A stretch of DNA of 64,000 bases from Dendrocalamus latiflorus (Eukaryota; Streptophyta; Magnoliopsida; Poales; Poaceae): the NCBI GenBank assembly GCA_017311315.1, contig CM029610.1, forward strand, positions 11,670,728 through 11,734,727. The letters run 5' to 3'. Below the pieces are notes generated by a model. The model had not been told where the DNA came from and did no database searches. It worked only from the letters and a program-made list of their open reading frames with translations. The translations under genes and the position numbers were made by a program. This document shows, in pieces, positions 12,725 through 25,024 of this stretch; position 1 is the first letter of the stretch, and every line of letters starts with the position of its first letter.

Positions 12725-12844
12725 AGTATTGCCAACAGATTGAAGCTGAAGATGACCTAAAACCTTGGCCTTTTTCCTCTTCGATGGATCAGGAACAGGT
12801 TTGTCTCAAGGGGGCATCTTCAGCTTCAAGCTGTTGGCAGTACT
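12725..12844. other. Small foldback: 30-nt arms, 60-nt loop
   Basis: AGTATTGCCAACAGATTGAA (from 12725) and onward to 12754 is complementary to 12815-12844 with about two mismatches. The arms would form a stem with a 60-nt loop in RNA from either strand. No miRNA family was recognised. It could be a young hairpin or a transposon relic. Confidence 0.4.
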
Positions 12845-13765
12845 TTTGCACCCCCATCCAATAGAAATGCTAACTTACTCAAGTGCCTTCCGCTCAGTGA
12901 CAGTCATCTTCCTAAGAATCCAGTCGGCCTCCTCAACTGCCTATCTCGGAGAGCCATAGCACAAAATTAGAAGGGGATATTGGACTGCATAAATTAGTGG
13001 CAGTCATAAGTAGGGGAGAAAACTACTGCATAAATTAGTCGCATTCATAAGTAGGGGAGAAAACTAGTCAAACCATGCTCACATTTATCTTTAGAGACTT
13101 TGATGGTCACGCTTCTCGTCAACCAGGGGGCTAGCATCCAAAAGTGTCATTTCTTCCATCAAGTCCCGAATACCACTCCACTTACAAACCTCGGACGCAA
13201 CACGAACAAACTCCCAGTCGATGTCCAAAACAAGAGGGATCCGGGATAGCCAACTTGGGTGATCTTGGGCTGGCCACCGGTGAATGGAAAGCCCTACCTT
13301 CAAGTAAAACCATTGATGAGGGGCCACCTATGCTATGTATGTGCCATATGACCAAGAGATTACAATTATGCTTCAAAAGGACAGAATACCCTCACATAGA
13401 CTATCTATCTGATGAGGATTGAATAAATCCTTAAATACGGTTTTAATATTTAATTAATGCCTAAAGACCCCGTGGTCGTAAACCTCTAAAGGCTGCTTTC
13501 GAGTACCCTAGTCGGAGAACCATTGTGCGGCTTTCCCAACCAGATGACCACTCGGAGAATCTATGAATTGGTACCTAGGCAGACTCCTAGGAAATTTGTT
13601 TCGTGCGGTGGATAGAACACGTGCTTTATCCACTCAAAACAGCACAACGCTTCGGCCATGCGTCTCTGACAACAACCGCCATGCAGTTGTTCTCTACATT
13701 CGTCTCTCTCTAACAACAACCGACGATTAGACGTCCTCTCTCTGACAATTACTACCTCCCTGATC
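12845..13765. other. No recognisable gene
   Basis: Frames of 60-90 codons overlap on both strands at 13091-13422 with no familiar domain. 13480-13740 may belong to the flank of the following gypsy fragment (repeated CTCTCTAACAACAACCG words), but no LTR ends were found. Confidence 0.3.
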
Positions 13766-14990
13766 GGACGTGGAGATTTGCGTTGACGACACCAACGTGA
13801 AATTTGGTGTCAAACTAAACCCCAAAAAATACGCCTTCGGTGTAAAAGGAGGAAAGCTGCTAGGCTTCCTAGTATCACAAAGGGGTATCAAAGCAAACTC
13901 AGAGAAGATTCGCGCAATCCTAGACATGGAACCGCCTCGGTCCATCAAGGATGTCCAACGCCTCACGGGGGCGTATGGCTGCGGTTGAGCTCTTTATGTC
14001 ACGATCAGCAAGGCCACCCCTTCTTCAAGGTGCTAGGTAGGCTTGAAGGCTTCCTATGGACCCCTGAGGCCCAGAAGGCGTTCGAAGAACTAAGATCCTA
14101 CCTGGCAGCCCCTCCACTCCTCACAAGCCCAAGACCTGGAGAGGCCCTTCTCCTATACCTCGCTGCAACCCCGGTCGCAATGAGTGCCGTCCTGGTTAAG
14201 GAAAAAGAAGGAATTCAACATCCGGTGTACTATGTCAGTGAGGCCCTTGCAGGTACCAAGACGAGGTATATAGAAATATGCTACCCTCTCAATGAGGTCA
14301 TGGGAAACAAAGAGGCCACAGGAAGGATAGCAAAATGGGCCACCGAGCTGGCACCTTTCTCCCTCAGGCTTGTGTGAAGGACTTCCATCAAATCATTGGC
14401 CCTCGCCAACTGGCTGAATGGGCCATGCCTCCAGCCAACCAAGAAGCACCAACAAACGGCCTGAACCTCCCCAACAAACATTGGACATTATACTTTGATG
14501 GCTCCAAGCATTTGGCAGGAGGGATGTGGGGGTCATCTTGGTGATCCCAGACGGGAAGGCGCTCGAGTACGCGACCCACTTATCTTTCAACCCCACAAAC
14601 AATATGGCCAAGTACGAAGAACTTTGGGTCTACGCCTCGCTAAGACTATGGGGAACCGACGCCTCATCTTAGAAGATTCCCAGTTGGTCGTCAATCAAAT
14701 GGATAAAACATAGCAATCCCTTGATCCCAAAATGGCTAAATACCTAGAAACAGTGCAATAGATGGAATACCACTTCACTGGACTTGAAGCTCGTCAGATC
14801 CCTCATTGAGATAATTACCGAGTGGATCGTTTGGCCTATGTCACAGGCTCTTAGGAGCCCCTTCCTTCAGAAGTCTTATTCGAAGTTCTATATATGCCTT
14901 CAGTGGAAGAAGCGTACGATCCCGAGTTACCTCCGGAAGTCAACAAGGCTTCAGCATTGCCTCCTTCCTAGATGACTCCCATCAACCGTC
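13766..14990 (+). pseudogene. Ty3/gypsy RT C-terminus and RNase H fragment
   Basis: The plus strand encodes the RT thumb/connection (KLNPKKYAFGVKGGKLLGF, then DVQRLTG) and the RNase H-like tether (FLWTPEAQKAFEELRSYL, then LLLYLAATPVAMSAVLV). The plant gypsy RNase H follows (WTLYFDGSKHLAGG). The frame is broken near 13985, 14377 and 14530, and stops follow after 14700. It is the same family as the minus-strand fragment at 15126-18235, with which it forms an inverted pair. Confidence 0.7.
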
Positions 14991-15125
14991 AGCGAGCATA
15001 CAAGTTAAAAACACATGCGAGACAAGATCGCCCCTTAACAGTAGCATGTTAAGCATGTTGAGGGGCAACTCTTAGATCAGGCCATGGCTGTGCAAGACAA
15101 ACAAGCCTGCGAGAATCTCATTTCT

Positions 15126-18100
15126 TTATTGCATTAAGCTGCGTAATGTAAACATCACAACAGGTGCCATAGGGGTCATACAATAGAGCTTTAAATGTAA
15201 AACTTGCGAAGCTTGTCCGCATTCCACGTATGCTTTAGTTACTTGTCTTCCATGGTAGAAACCCAACCCCAGCACCAAGGAGACGCGATAGGGGCCTTCC
15301 CATTTGGGATGAAGCTTCCCCTGGGCTGCTGGGTCAGTAACTTTTTTGAGCACCTGGTTGACGAGGAGGAAGGCGTGTTCCCTCACCCTGTTGTTGTAGA
15401 ACCAGGTGGCCTCCCACTCATAGGTAACATGTTTAAGGAGATCTTGATCATGAATCTCCTCAGCAAAGTCCACCTCAATTTTGTGGTTGTTCTCGATCTG
15501 GGTGAAGTTAGCAGGCAGAGGTTCTGAGAGCATCTCCACTTGAATGGAACAATGGTGGACCTCAACAGGGAGGACAGCTTCTACCCCATACACGAGCGAG
15601 AATGGGGCCCTTCCAGCTAAGAGTCATGTGCAATCACCACAAGATGTTACGGAGCTCCTTCTCCAAATCCCTCGCTCGAGGGTACTTGCCTCGAGGCAGC
15701 GACATATGCCTTGCAGGATTAGCGCATTAGTCTTTCCATAGCCCTGTTAGTCTTTGGGTGGCCACTGAGGCAAAGCAGAGCATGGTACCAATCGAATTAC
15801 AGAAATCCCTTAAAGAAGATGCATCAAACTGAGTTCCGTTGTCGACGGTGAGTTCCTTAGGAACCCCGAAGTGACACACGATATTTTTCCAGAAGAATCT
15901 TTGCATGGAATGGGACGTGATGGAGGCCAGGGGCTCCGTCTCTACCACATGCTTATGCCCCCCCTTGGACTGGGCGAAAGACCAAGTGATTGGCATGATC
16001 TGCAAAGGATTAGCAGGGCGTGCTGGTTGGCTGCCATCCTTTGGCACCCTTCACATGACTTGAGGATGTCAAGGGCGTCTTGTACCATTGCTGGCCAATA
16101 GAAGTCTTGATGCAATCCTTTCGCTGCAGTTGCGCTGGGCATGATGTGAGAGCCATAGAGGCCTTCATGCACGTCAAGAAGCGAAATGCCTTCTTCTCTT
16201 GTGATGCACTTAAGTAGGGCAGATGCTCCATGCTTGTAAATCTTTCCTTCAATAATCACATATGACTTAGCTGTAGAGAGTAACCTGCGGGCCATAATTG
16301 CATCCTTAAGCTCCTCTCCTTCCTGTATGCATTTAATGATGGGAGTGATCCAAGAAAGAGGCAAGGCTAAAGCCTCGTCAACCTTCCAAGGTAACTCAAG
16401 ATCAGACGCTTGTTCCACCGAAAGCGTATTTAGAACTTCAAAGAGGACTTCTAGAGGAAGTGGCTCTAAAGAGCCTGCGGCATGGGCCAAACGATCCATT
16501 CGGTTATTATCTCCACGAGGAATCCGACAATCTTCAAGTCTAGCGAAGTGGCATTCCATCTTTCGTAATTTGTCCAAGTATTTAGCCATTTTGGGATAGA
16601 GGCATTGGTATGTTTTATCCATTTGATTGATGCCCAGCTGGGAATCTCCTATGATGAGAAGGCGTTTGATCCTCATAGCCTTAGTGAGGCGTAGACCCAA
16701 AAGTAGTTCTTCGTACTTGGCCATATTGTGTTTTTTGTACTTGGCCATATTGTATGTGGGGTTGAAAGATAAATGGGTTGCGTACTCAAGCGCCTTCCCA
16801 TCTAGGCTAACCAAGGCGACCCCTGTATCCACTCTTGCCAAACGCTTGGAGCCATCAAAGTATAATGTTTAGTGCTTGCTAGAGAGGTTCATGTCGTTTG
16901 TTGGTGCTTCTTGGTTGGCTAGAGACGTGGCCCATTCAGCCATGAAGTCGGCGAGAGCCTCAGGGGTCCATAGGAAGCCTTGAAGCCTACCTAGCACCTT
17001 GAAGAAGGGGGGCCTTTTTCTGCTGATCGTGACATGAAGTGGCCTAGCGCAGCCAGACGCCCCATGAGGCGCTAGACGTCCTTGATGGACAGAGGTGGTT
17101 CTATGTCCAGGATTGTGCGAATCTTCTCTGGGTTTGCTTCGTTGCCCCTTTGTGATACTAGGAAGCCCAGGAGCTTTCCTCCTTTTACACCGAAGGCACA
17201 TTTTTCGGATTTTAGTTTCACACCAAATTTACGGAGGTTGGTGAATCTCTAGGCGATCTTCAATATGTGTTGAGGCTAAAATGCTTTTCATGACGACGTC
17301 ATCAACATAAACCTCCAGGTTGTGGCACAATTGGTCTTTTGAGGACGAGGCAGACGAGGTGTTGGAAGGTGACTCCGACGTTCTTCAACCCAAAGGGCAT
17401 GCATAGGTAACAAAAGGTGCCCACAAGGGTGTGAAGCTAACCTTCTCCTCGTTCTCCTTCACCATATGAACCTGATGGTAACCTGAGTATGCGTCCAAGA
17501 AACTCATCAACTCACACCCAGTGGTGGAGTCAACAAGTTGGTCAATGCGTGGGAGGGGGTAGTCGTCCTTCAGACATGCCTTGTTAAGATTGGTGAAGTC
17601 AATGCACATGCACCACTTGCCGTTATACTTTTTGGCCAAAATAGGATTGGCTAGCCACTGGATGCCAAACCTCTCGGAGGAGGCCATCTTTTGAGAGCTT
17701 ATCAATCCCATCTTTTATGGCCTGACATCGCTATGAGGAGAGATTTCGGAGCTTTTGTATCATCGGAGAGCGCTCAGGTCTCACTGCGAGGGGATGCTAG
17801 ATCACCTCCAAAGGGATGACTATCATGTCTGATAGTGTCTAGGCAAACATGTCGACATTGGACTTTAGGAACTCCGTGAGAATCAGGGGCTGGAGTGTCG
17901 CACTTCTTTTAGGTCCCCAGCCAAACGAGGCTTGAGAGAGTACTTCATTGGAGGGGGCACATCCTTGGCATGTCCTTGCGAAAGTGATGAGGAAGTTGAT
18001 GTCACCAGAGTCAATTGCCGCTTTGTGATATAAGCGACGAGCCAAGTCTTGGTCACCCTTCACAGAGATGAACCGCTGTATAGAAGCGGTTGAGAGTAGC

Positions 18101-18235
18101 TCTTCCCATGATAGCGTTGAATTTGACAACATCGAATCTGATAGCTTCCGCGCGATGATTTGCCTGTGTTCCAAATGTCATGAGTTCAATCCACTCGAGG
18201 GGTTGGATAGATTTTCCTAGTAGGATACCATGATG
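15126..18235 (-). pseudogene. Ty3/gypsy pol fragment (PR/RT/RNase H/INT)
   Basis: Read on the minus strand from 18235: a protease-RT linker, then RT (KDDYPLPRIDQLVDST and FLDAYSGYHQVHM at about 17440-17570; YVDDVVMKS at about 17270-17300). RNase H is at 16450-16850. The integrase zinc finger (HEGLYGSHIMPSATA, then CEGCQR) is at about 16060-16180. A damaged integrase core (VPKELTVDNGTQFD) is at about 15820-15870, and an integrase C-terminal region (PKWEGPYRVSLVLGLGFY) is at about 15260-15320. RNase H carries a 24-bp duplication of NMAKY near 16713-16755. Several frameshifts split the chain and the core near the catalytic Glu is scrambled. The element is dead and no LTRs could be assigned. Confidence 0.75.
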
Positions 18236-19400
18236 ATAGCGCATGTACGAAACCACCATCGAAGCCGCTAGCGGGGATGACTCCACTAAGGCGAAGGGGC
18301 TACCCCTCGCGTTGCAGGGAGTGACGCTCTCTTGGTTTTTTTACCATAGAGCCGAACTACATCTACGCGTGGGAACAGATCCGTGACCACCTCTACAGAA
18401 ACTTCCAAGGAAACTACGTCGAGCGCGTCGACACGGATCAACTTTTCGCCATCAAGCAAAAGCCCTCGGAAAAGCACCGAGAGTACTTCAAGCGCTTCGC
18501 CAATGTTCGTTGCCAGGTCAAAGACGTCAACGAGACCACCATCATCAACACAGCAATCCAGATCCAGGGCCACTGGCCGAGTACAATGCGCACAAGCCGA
18601 TAAATACAGTGGCCAAGCTCTTCGACAAGATGGAAGAGTACGCGAGGGCGGAGGAGGATGCACAGCGGCGCAGGGGCGGTGACTCCGACACCAATCAAGC
18701 GGAGGACTCACCGAAGAGCGCCTCCAAGCGCAAGCAGAAGTTCTCGAAGAACACTTCCGACCACAAGCAGGACCCCTCGCAGGATCCCTCCAAATGTAAA
18801 CAGGATTCGTCGAACGACAAACCCAAGCGCAACCAGCGTAGGGCTCAGAAAGCCCGCTATGTCTTCGACATCAAGGGCGGCTTCGATGACAGCGCCCCCG
18901 CTGGCCGAGGACAGGGTCGTAGAGGTCGGGAGCGTGGGCGAGGTCGGGGCCGGAACGATAGAGCTCACGCCGAAGGAAAAGGCCAGTAGTACGGCCTATG
19001 GTGCGAAGTGCATGGCCGCGATGATCACCTCACGCGGACATGTCCCACCATCGTGACGCTTCGCCAAAGCGTCGCCAGGGACAGAGCCCTGGAAGCGGGC
19101 CCACCAGTGGTGGCCCACGTGCAGCAGCCTCAAGAGGGCCCCTTGCAGATACAGGCCCCAGAGGGAGCCCAGCGCCAGGTCATAAATGTCATCTCCAGGG
19201 GCTCTTCGCTGGAGTTTTCGTCGACGCGGCAACAGAAGGCTTATGCGCGTCGGCTCCACCACGTGGCGGCATATCCAGCACAAACACCGCCGGCGTGGGT
19301 GCAGCATGACATTACCTTCACGCCTGCCGACGCAGAGGGCGTGGACTTACCTCACCAAGATCCCCTGGTCATCCAGGCCGCCATTGCAGGCTGCGATGTT
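18236..19400 (+). pseudogene. Ty3/gypsy gag fragment
   Basis: The plus strand encodes a retrotransposon gag core (PLALQGVTLSWFFTIEP, then EYFKRFANVRCQVKDV), a basic linker rich in Lys/Asp/Ser, an RG-rich patch (18890-18960) and a knuckle-like CEVHGRDDHLTRTC at about 19004-19045. Frameshifts occur near 18560 and a stop lies at about 18987. The gag N-terminus is missing. The minus-strand segment at 41725-42860 is a homologue. Confidence 0.7.
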
Positions 19401-22400
19401 AAGCATGTCTAGTCGACCGGGGCAACTCCGCCGACATTCTGTTCGCGGCAGCCTTCGACCAGATGGGAATCCCCCGAAGCCGATTAGGCCCCTCGGGAAT
19501 CCCACTACAGGGCTTCGGGGGTCAGCCGTTGAAGGCCTTGGGCCAGATACGGCTGCAAGTGTCTTTTGGCCAGGGCGACAACTTGAGGGGCGAGGACGTC
19601 ACCTTCGACGTCGTCGATCTCCCGTACCCGTACAACGCCATATTGGGACGCCCAACCCTCAACTCCTTTAGAGCAGTCCTGCACCACGGTTTCCTATGCA
19701 TGAAGCTCCCGGGCCCGCATGGCATCATCACCACTTTCGGTGACCAAGACCTCGCCCGACCTAGAGCTTGGTACTTGGGGCCCACATCGGAAGGTGCATG
19801 TGCTCACCGATACTCCCAAGGCAAACACGCCTTCCGCCTCAGGATGGACGCCCAAGCCCTGGCCGAACGGCGCAGTCAAGAGGGTGCCCCTGCACGCCAA
19901 AGGTCAGTGCGTGTCCATCGGCGAGGGCTTTCTGGGCTCTGTAGCACGGACACGTGTCAAAACTACCGTATCCGTGTCCGACACGTGTCAGACACGGATA
20001 CGACACGGACACGTCAACACGTGTCGGCGACGTATCGACCTATTTTGGAATTAATTTTAATTATTAAAATTCTTGACACGTGTCGGACACAGTAAATATA
20101 CGAGTCGGACATGGCCTGGACAAAACGGCCCAGAAATGGCCCAGGACACGGCCGGCCTGGGCCGGCCCATCCCTAACCCTAACCATAAGCGCCGATTCCC
20201 GAGCGCATCATTCTCATCGCTCGCTCGCGCCGCCGCCGGTTCCCGCATCTCGCCGCCGCCTCCATCTCCTCACTCGCATCTCCTCTGCCCGCCGGCTCCC
20301 GCATCTCACCGCTGACATCTCTCACATCTCGCCGCTGGCTACATCTCCCGCGTCTCGTCACCGAATACATCTGTGCATTGCCGGCTCCCCCATCTCCTCC
20401 CGTAGTCTTGCCGATCTGATCATGTTACTTTTTTCCATGTTAATGGAGTTCTTATTTCTAGAAATGGTATTCACATTCCGAGTATACACATTACAAATTA
20501 CAAGTTTACAATTTACATTATTTTAGATAATAAGCATGCGGAAACAAAGAAAATAATATATATATATAATTTATTTATTATTTAAATATATATAGCCGTG
20601 TCGGCGTATCGGTATTTTTGGAAAAACGACGAATTCCCGTATCGGTGTCGTGTCGTGTCGACGTATCCGTGTCCGTGCATCATAGCTTCTGGGTACTCCA
20701 AGACAACGCGGACGTCTTCGTGTTGTCCCCAGACGACATAAAGGGCATGGACCGCGCCCTCATCGAGCACACTTTGGCGGTCCGACCCGACGCTAAGCCG
20801 GTCAGGCAAAGACTCCGGCGCATGTCAATAGAGCGGCAACAGGCGGCCAAGGCGAAGGTGGCGAAGCTCCTTTGGTCCGTAGTCATCCGCGAAGTCCAGC
20901 ACCCAGACTGGCTTGCTAACCCGGTGCTGGTGAAGAAAGCTAGCAGGGCCTGGCGCATGTGTATTGACTTCACCGCCCTCAGCTTTATAACGCCGATAGG
21001 GACATACTGCTTTGTTAGGATGCCCTTCAGCCTAAAAAACGCGGGCGCCACCTTCACGCGCCTCGTCGCGCTCGCGTTGGCCTCCCGAGCTTATGTCGAC
21101 GACGTGGTTGTAAAGACTAGGCAGCTTGCCTCCCACAGGCAAGATCTCCAGGAGACCTTCGACAACCTTAGGCGAGCGGGCATCAAGCTCAACCCCAACA
21201 AATGCGTCTTCAGTATGCAAGCTGGGAAGCTCCTGAGTTTCCTGGTGTCCAGGCGCGGCATCCAGGCAAACCCCGACAAAGCTGATGCGATCCTCTTCAT
21301 GGAGCCGCCTAAAACGACGAGGGAGGTCCAGAGGCTCACCGGGCGTATGGCTGCGTTGAGCCGCTTCCTATCCAGGGCGGCTAAACGAGGCCTACCATTC
21401 TTCAAGACCTTGCGCGACTGTGACGGGTTCCATTGGGATGATGACTGTGCGAAGGCTTTCGACGACCTCAAGAAGCACCTCGCAGGCCTTCCCACTTTAG
21501 TCGCCCCAGCACTAGAGGCTCCCCTCCTGATGTACCTCGCCGCCACCGCAACAGCATGCAGCGCAGTCCTCGTCCTCGAGGAAGGCGCCCTCCAACGTCT
21601 CCAGGGCGCCAAGACGTGGTACACTGAACTTGAGAAGCTGGCCTATGCTTTGGTCATGGCCTCGAGGAAGCTTCGGCACTACTCGCTTACCGTATCACCG
21701 TGTCGTCATCGTTCCCCCTGGCGGAGATGCTGCACAAGGAGTCCACGGGGCGTATCAGCAAGTGGGCGGCCAAGCTCACACCTTTTTCCTTGACGTACAC
21801 TTCGCGCACGGTAATAAAATCCCAAGTCCTCGCGGACTTCCTCGCCGAGTAGACTCCGCCGGCTCAACCACGCAAGCAGTAGCCAGAAGAGCTGGTGTGG
21901 ACCCTCAGCACAGGCAGGGCCTATGGCGCACCAGGCGCCGGGGTGGGCGCAGTGGTCACCATGCCGGAGGGCACCGCCTGCTATATTTGGCGCGCCTCGG
22001 GTTCCCCGTGACGATAACATAGCCGAATACAAAGCGCTGCTCTTCGGCCTCGCGAAGCTAAAAGCCCTGGGCGCCTGAAGGTCCTCGTCCGCACCGACTC
22101 GCGTTTGATCGCGGGCCATGTGGACAAATCCTATCAGGCCAAGGACCCCAACTTGGCCAAGTATTTGGCCGCTGTAAGGGCGAAGGAACGCCATTTCTTG
22201 GGCGTCACGGTAAAAGCCATTCCACGAGCGGACAATGAGCAAGCCGACGCCCTCGCTAAGGCTGCCAGCCAGCAAAGTCCCCTCCCTGAAGGGGCATTCT
22301 ATGAGGTCCTACCCACGGCAGCTATTGAGCAAGACAACCGTGATGCCGCCCTCGTTCATCAAATTACACAACAAGGCGACTGGCGAGAGCCCATTTATAA

Positions 22401-22461
22401 TTATCTGCGAAGTATAAAGCGTCGAGAACTTTGTCGTCCCAAGCCACTCTACGGAGTATAA
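19300..22461 (+). pseudogene. Ty3/gypsy protease-RT-RNase H fragment
   Basis: A protease region (VDRGNSADILFAAAFDQMG, in a shifted frame at about 19410-19465) is followed by LPYPYNAILGRPTLNS. After the hAT MITE, RT runs from 20686: PDWLANPVLVKKASRAWRMC, then directly SFITPIGTYCFVRMPF. The stretch between, which normally carries the first palm aspartate (FLDAYSG in the sister copy), is deleted. YVDDVVVKT is present at about 21094. The connection/RNase H region continues to about 22461 with frameshifts near 21700 and 21860. No integrase follows; tandem repeats and an LTR-like block come next. Confidence 0.75.
19937..20685. mobile_element. hAT-like MITE, copy A
   Basis: The 749-bp element has ends CTCTGTAGCACGGACACG and, on the complement, CTATGATGCACGGACACGG. 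It is flanked by an 8-bp target duplication with one difference (TTTCTGGG 19929-19936, CTTCTGGG 20686-20693). It interrupts gypsy coding sequence between the protease and RT. Inside are many GACACGTGTC words and the GC-rich segment 20150-20400. A second copy lies at 59945-60625. No transposase is encoded. Confidence 0.8.
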
Positions 22462-22740
22462 AAAATCGCGCGATGGCTTCGAGCCTCCGCGTACTCTGCG
22501 GAGTATAAAGCGTCATGAACTTCTGTCATCCCGAGCCACTCTACAAAGTATTAAAAATCGTGTTGTGGCTTCGAGTCTCCGCGTACTCTGCCGCCACTTC
22601 GAATGGTAGGGGACAGAGCGCTCAAGCGTCTGTTTCGGCTAGTCGCCAGCTCCGCTGCCGCTCTGCCGCCACTTCGAAGGGTAGGGGACAGAGCACTCGA
22701 GCGTCTCCTTCGGCTAGTTGCCAGCTCCGCCACCACCACT
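22440..22740. repeat. Tandem repeat, inverted relative to 28.5-28.9 kb
   Basis: 22440-22590 has GGAGTATAAA words linked to TCCGCGTACTCTGC. 22590-22739 has two units of 75 bp containing GCCGCCACTTCGAA and GGTAGGGGACAGAGC. The reverse complements of both kinds of unit occur in the arrays at 28541-28990 and 40050-40680. Frames here are repeat products. Confidence 0.7.
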
Positions 22741-22782
22741 TTGATGGGCAAGTGCAATAACAGAAAAACGGCAAGGGCACAT

Positions 22783-23150
22783 TGTTGTGGTTACAGACCA
22801 AACAGAGAGAGAGAGTATGGTAGTGGAGAGTTAGGTGAGCAATGGCTTAGGGTTTTTCCCCTGCCTGTGTTGTATATATATATCCACATGGGGAGTGCTT
22901 TTACAATTATACCCTTACATCCGAGTATTCCCCTCAGGGGTACTCATGTCATTACACACGTCCCATTTTGGGCCTTACATTCCTTTAACAGGCCTGCTGG
23001 GCTTAGGTGGGGGCCACCCCTACAACAGGAGCCTCTCATGGTGAAGGGCTTCACGGGCCGAAGCCATGTTGCCGAGCCCTTTGGCCCCCTCCATCCCTGC
23101 GGCCTGTGAGCTTTTTGAACGTTCGTCGGAGCCTTGCTGCTTTTGGTGTA
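22783..23150. repeat. LTR-like block, inverted copy at 42965-43335
   Basis: It begins TGTTGTGGTTACAGACC. Its reverse complement aligns through most of its length with 42965-43335, including CTTCGGCCCGTGAAGCCC and CACCATGAGAGGCTCCT. The complement strand carries a TATATATATAC box. TG/CA at the shared end suggests an LTR edge. The outer end and the parent element (gypsy on the left or the accessory ORF on the right) are unresolved. Confidence 0.5.
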
Positions 23151-25024
23151 GTGTTTGCCATGCCGCGAAGGTATGGCGCCGGGCGGGTCGGCGAAGTCTT
23201 CGTCGTCCACAGGGCCCCGCAGTAGTGGGATTGAGCTTGAATCAGAGTCGGAGTCGGGCCCGAGTCGGAGTCGGGCCCGAATCGGAGGTGTTGGCGGAGT
23301 CGGATGCGTCGGTAGAGGTAGGCGCAGCGGGCCCCTAAGTCGTCGCGCTAGCGTCAAGTGACAGCGGACTCCGGCGTCGAGTGCCCTTGATGATAAGTGA
23401 CTGCCGGCCTGCCTGGCGAGGCCTGGTTGACGCGGTGCGAGATTTGAGGCGTTGTGGCCATACCGTGTTGCGACGTTCCTTCTTCTGGCGGTCCACATGG
23501 CGAAATATGCTTGGCGCGACACAGGGCTTGGAGGATCGTGGCCGTGCGATGCTGCAGCGCTCCTCCGCCCGTTGGACTTTCCTCCCGCCGGTTGGATTCC
23601 TGCCGGTTGGGCTCCCCCGCTGATCGGGTATATATATCATGCTGGTGCGGCATTGTACCTGCATTGTACATTCGGATAGGTGCTGCTCCCCTAAAATGGG
23701 CCTCTTCAGTGCATCCACATTCCATAGTGGCATTACGCGGCTTGGGGGATGCTGATGCACTGATGGAGGCCTATTTTTCTTGGGAGCTTGGTTAGCGCCT
23801 GTCACCGGTAGCTGATCGCGCTTCCTGCCTTCGCGCTGTGTTTATGCATACAACGGCAAGGTTTGCCCTGTTCTCGTAGACAGGCCCACCTTCAGTCGGG
23901 TTCGCTGATCGCACCCATCAGCATTACTGTCAAAGAATGTTGATGTACTGAAGGTGGCCTTATTATGAGAACAAGCCAAAACTTGTCGCGACGTGACCTT
24001 CGCCTTTACCATATGTGGGGAATACCGACGGACGAATCCCTGCACACGAGTCCGCTCCTCTAAGTCGAAGTCGAGGTCGAGACCGTGCCTGCGTTGGTGG
24101 GACGGCCTGGCGGCCCGGGCTACGCTCCGCCGTTGGAGCGGAGGTCGACGTCACGCCAATGGCTTTCCCTAGGCGCGAGGTGAATGCGCCTCCACGGTCC
24201 GGTAGTGCCTTAATGGCTCCTGGAATCGCGCCGACCCCTGGGCTGGCAAGAGCAGGCTGCTGTAGTCGTACGTGCTTTTCCACTCGGGGTGTACACGCGG
24301 CGGGCCATGACTGGCGCGTCGTAGGCCGTCGGCCGTTCGCCCCTTCCCTAGAAGGGCGCGCCGCGCGCTGGCTGCCCACCTTCCAACGCGCACCCCCGGT
24401 CGCTAGCGGTTGCGCTTTTTGTTGGCCTTCATTCGCCTTTGTTTAACGATTGCATCTTTAGAGTCGCAATGACCTCCGACATCTTCGTGGCGTCCCAGCG
24501 AAGTGTCCCTTCGCGGGGACAGAGCTGAAGTCGAAGCCAGGGCGTCGCTATTGGAACGGAGGCTCCACCGAAATTGTTGCGGTTGATTGGTCTCGGGAAT
24601 CGCGCTGGCACGTGCTGGGGGCTGCGCTGCGTCGTACGACCTGCATTCACTCCCGGTGGGAGCCGACATGTGACGGGGCGCTATTGGCGCGTCGTGTGCG
24701 TACAGATCTTTGTACGACCGCAGTTATGACCGACACGCGTGGGCGGTCGCGACGCTTCGGCTTCGGTCGCGACGCTTTGGCTTCGGACGCGACGGTTCGG
24801 CTTCGGTCGTGATGGTTCAGCTTCGGTCGTGGGGAGGCGAGCGGTTCTTCGTCCGCCGGTTACGGTTACCGGCGTCGCAGGAGTCGAGGGGTCTTTACAT
24901 ACCCCCGTGGTACTGCGTCTGCGCCTTCCTCCACGCGCTTTGTGATCGCCCGTCTCGTTTCCTGCTGCTTTGCTTTGCTTCCCACTACTCTTTTCTTCTG
25001 CCGCCGCCTAGCTCCCGGATAACG
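23151..25024. other. GC-rich region without a supported gene
   Basis: Many overlapping frames on both strands, none with a recognisable domain. It lies where a leader of the accessory ORF at 25025 would be expected. A 20-bp tandem repeat sits at 24745-24832. Confidence 0.35.
24745..24832. repeat. 20-bp tandem repeat, four units
   Basis: Four successive units based on GGTCGCGACGCTTCGGCTTC, with one or a few changes each, followed by a partial unit. Confidence 0.85.

Noticed and set aside
12731..12754. Resemblance of TTGAAGCTGAAGATG to miR167
   Set aside because: Only the short word TGAAGCTG is shared; the rest differs, so it is not a miR167 gene.
13091..13422. Frames of 60-90 codons on both strands
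   Set aside because: No domain, no start context and mutual overlap; treated as chance.
20165..20190. Telomere-like CCCTAACCCTAACC
   Set aside because: Only two units, and the same words occur at the same place in the sister MITE (about 60183), so it is part of the element.
22551..23109. Frames across the 75-bp repeats and LTR-like block
   Set aside because: They follow the tandem repeat period and cross an LTR boundary, so they are not genes.
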